A DNA stretch of 23,795 nucleotides from Desulfuromonadales bacterium (lineage in GTDB: Bacteria > Desulfobacterota > Desulfuromonadia > Geobacterales > Pseudopelobacteraceae): positions 1 through 23,795 of the forward strand of contig JAATGX010000155.1 of NCBI GenBank assembly GCA_015688915.1, written 5' to 3'. The position numbers and the translations under genes are program-made. The notes beneath the pieces were generated by a model. That model had not been told where the DNA came from and searched no databases. It worked only from the letters and a program-made list of their open reading frames with translations. How positions within the stretch are numbered: the first letter of the stretch is position 1; every line of letters begins with the position of its first letter. Shown one piece after another: positions 23,281 to 23,795 of the stretch.

Positions 23281-23795
23281 AGAAAAACACACTGGATGAA
23301 ACGGATCTCGATGACCCGGTCATCGCCAGGTTTCTACCGGTACTGGCCAATGAACAACTGGCAATGACCCCCCTGTATGACGACTTCAGCGAACTGTTTC
23401 AAAAATATGTCCGCTTGACGAAACGGATGAAACGCATCACCAGGATCAGCGACAGCTACCAGTCCCAACTCCAGGAAGTGAAGGCCCAGCTCAAGGAACT
23501 CAACCTGACCCTTATGCAACAGGTGGAGGAGGAAACCGAGAAACGGCTCGAACATGAACGGATGCTTGCGCGCAACACCCGTCTGGCGGCCATGGGAGAG
23601 ATGATCGGCGCTATTGCCCACCAATGGCTCCAGCCGCTGGCCACGCTCGGCGTCACTATCCAGAGCATCAGGATGGCATGGGAGCGGCAACGTCTGGACA
23701 GCGCATTTTTGGAGCATGCCGAGGCGGCCGCTCAAAAACAGCTCTCCTACATGTCGGACACCATTGAGGGCTTCAGGAACTTTTTCAGGCCGGAA
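23277..23795 (+). CDS. Histidine kinase with SiaD-like N-terminal region (runs off the window)
   Basis: The first 173 residues of a kinase that continues past the window. Residues 1-60 are a helical region (LYDDFSELFQKYVRLTKRM then RITRISDSYQ), residues 60-100 a coiled coil, and residues 102-125 the phospho-acceptor helix MGEMIGAIAHQWLQP with His115. The ATP-binding domain must lie beyond base 23795. There is no membrane helix in this part, so it is a soluble kinase. The YxRLxKxxxRxxRISDxYQ element resembles the N-terminal part that SiaD-type cyclases put before their coiled coil, which suggests SiaC can dock here. The start codon overlaps the siaC stop by four bases. I infer that the Sia switch controls this kinase rather than c-di-GMP synthesis. 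Confidence 0.8.
   Translation, partial: MKKNTLDETDLDDPVIARFLPVLANEQLAMTPLYDDFSELFQKYVRLTKRMKRITRISDSYQSQLQEVKAQLKELNLTLMQQVEEETEKRLEHERMLARNTRLAAMGEMIGAIAHQWLQPLATLGVTIQSIRMAWERQRLDSAFLEHAEAAAQKQLSYMSDTIEGFRNFFRPE

Noticed and set aside
1..23795. CRISPR arrays, tRNA or rRNA genes, insertion sequences, tandem repeats
   Set aside because: None found on reading both strands by eye; a covariance-model or repeat search was not possible.

Overview
The window reads like chromosome from a Geobacter-like member of the Desulfuromonadota. The evidence is a GC-rich core packed with two-component and cyclic-nucleotide signalling genes, a response-regulator GGDEF protein with the serine that marks Geobacter cGAMP synthases, a GAF-bearing type II/IV secretion ATPase, and small Cys-rich proteins. 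No rRNA, tRNA, CRISPR array or intact mobile element was found.

Positions 1-4620 are lower in GC and look like an accessory, partly decayed segment, all on the minus strand. It holds the start of an exported beta-carbonic anhydrase (cut by the window edge), a DUF4410-like fragment, a family 2 glycosyltransferase whose C-terminus looks disrupted, an exported CHAP-domain protein, a two-part SAM methyltransferase with a TTG start, and about 670 bases without a gene.

Positions 4620-11500 hold housekeeping and small genes. They are a yjbQ gene broken by an apparent 10-base deletion and preceded by a 20-codon ORF that overlaps its start, a divergent LysR regulator, a 34-residue Cys-rich mini-protein, a two-helix membrane peptide, an orphan GAF/MshEN/secretion ATPase, a metallo-beta-lactamase-fold hydrolase, fructose-1,6-bisphosphatase (fbp) and a small acidic Cys protein.

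Positions 11500-18800 are signalling around a competence gene. A PAS-GAF hybrid histidine kinase and a REC-HD-GYP phosphodiesterase overlap in one minus-strand operon. Divergent from them lie comEC and a REC-GGDEF enzyme whose guanine-selecting Asp is replaced by Ser348. That is the hallmark of Hypr GGDEF enzymes such as Geobacter GacA, which make 3',3'-cGAMP. It appears to have its own promoter almost on top of the start codon and no ribosome binding site. hisS follows 38 bases later.

Positions 20100-23795 carry a Sia-type partner-switch: a membrane PP2C/SpoIIE phosphatase (SiaA), a SiaB kinase and a SiaC phosphoprotein with Thr68 conserved. The fourth gene, translationally coupled to siaC, encodes a histidine kinase rather than the diguanylate cyclase SiaD of Pseudomonas. 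The window therefore contains two signalling modules of special interest: a probable cGAMP synthase and a rewired Sia switch.
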